5,573 bases of DNA from the NCBI GenBank assembly GCA_013696535.1, contig JACCYI010000200.1, forward strand, positions 1 to 5,573. The letters run 5' to 3'. A model generated the notes under the pieces. That model made no database searches and had not been told where the DNA came from. It worked only from the letters and a program-made list of their open reading frames with translations. This stretch comes from Solirubrobacterales bacterium. Its GTDB lineage: Bacteria > Actinomycetota > Thermoleophilia > Solirubrobacterales > Solirubrobacteraceae. Positions 5,550 to 5,573 of the stretch are shown here, piece after piece (position 1 is the stretch's first letter; each line of letters begins with the position of its first letter). The translations under genes and the position numbers were made by a program.

Positions 5550-5573
5550 TTCGCGGCCAACTTGGCTCTGTAG

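Noticed and set aside
5508..5573. Intact tRNA running off the window edge
   Set aside because: The 24 bases beyond the anticodon loop lack a 5' anticodon strand that pairs over 5 bp with a 7-base loop and a D arm at the right distance. Folding CCGCG with CGCGG needs a 10-base loop. A type II tRNA with this hairpin as variable arm would leave no proper anticodon arm.
5550..5573. 3' end of a group I intron inside the tRNA
   Set aside because: Not excluded, but the junction does not show the terminal G expected right before the 3' exon at the usual CAT/A position, and too little sequence is available.
1..5573. CRISPR array, insertion sequence or long repeats
   Set aside because: No regularly spaced repeats, transposase motifs or terminal inverted repeats were seen.

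Overview
The window is GC-rich (roughly 70 percent by eye) and dense with genes. It has short intergenic gaps, TAnnnT-type -10 boxes placed directly in front of start codons, and a histidine kinase related to mycobacterial DosS/DosT. Together these suggest a high-GC actinobacterium, possibly of the Thermoleophilia type. The class-level guess is inference; no rRNA or marker gene is present to settle it.

Layout, left to right. (1) 1-738, minus: zinc-dependent medium-chain alcohol dehydrogenase, with its 3' end cut by the window edge. (2) 739-1132: a gap holding a decayed small cupin gene on the plus strand. It has an in-frame stop, has lost its metal-ligand Glu, and lacks its C-terminal half. 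(3) 1133-1717, minus: a four-helix DUF2243 membrane protein with a visible internal duplication. (4) 1839-3624, plus: an overlapping two-component pair. The GAF histidine kinase carries the HPxMRxFLG motif that holds the heme ligand in DosS, and it is followed by a NarL/FixJ-type response regulator. (5) 3675-5389, plus: a short-chain dehydrogenase overlapping by 4 bases a divergent QueA-like protein. (6) 5390-5573: a non-coding end, less GC-rich than the rest, containing on the minus strand the 3' half of a tRNA without its 5' half. This looks like an integration (att) scar or the junction of an integrated element.

How the parts may work together (inference): the kinase and regulator would form a gas- or redox-responsive switch. 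The candidate targets are the divergent DUF2243 gene, which shares a 121-base intergenic region with the kinase, and the downstream SDR/QueA-like operon. A perfect 12-base palindrome lies about 52 bases upstream of that operon's predicted transcription start, a usual place for an activator site. Three or four of the transcription units appear to be leaderless.
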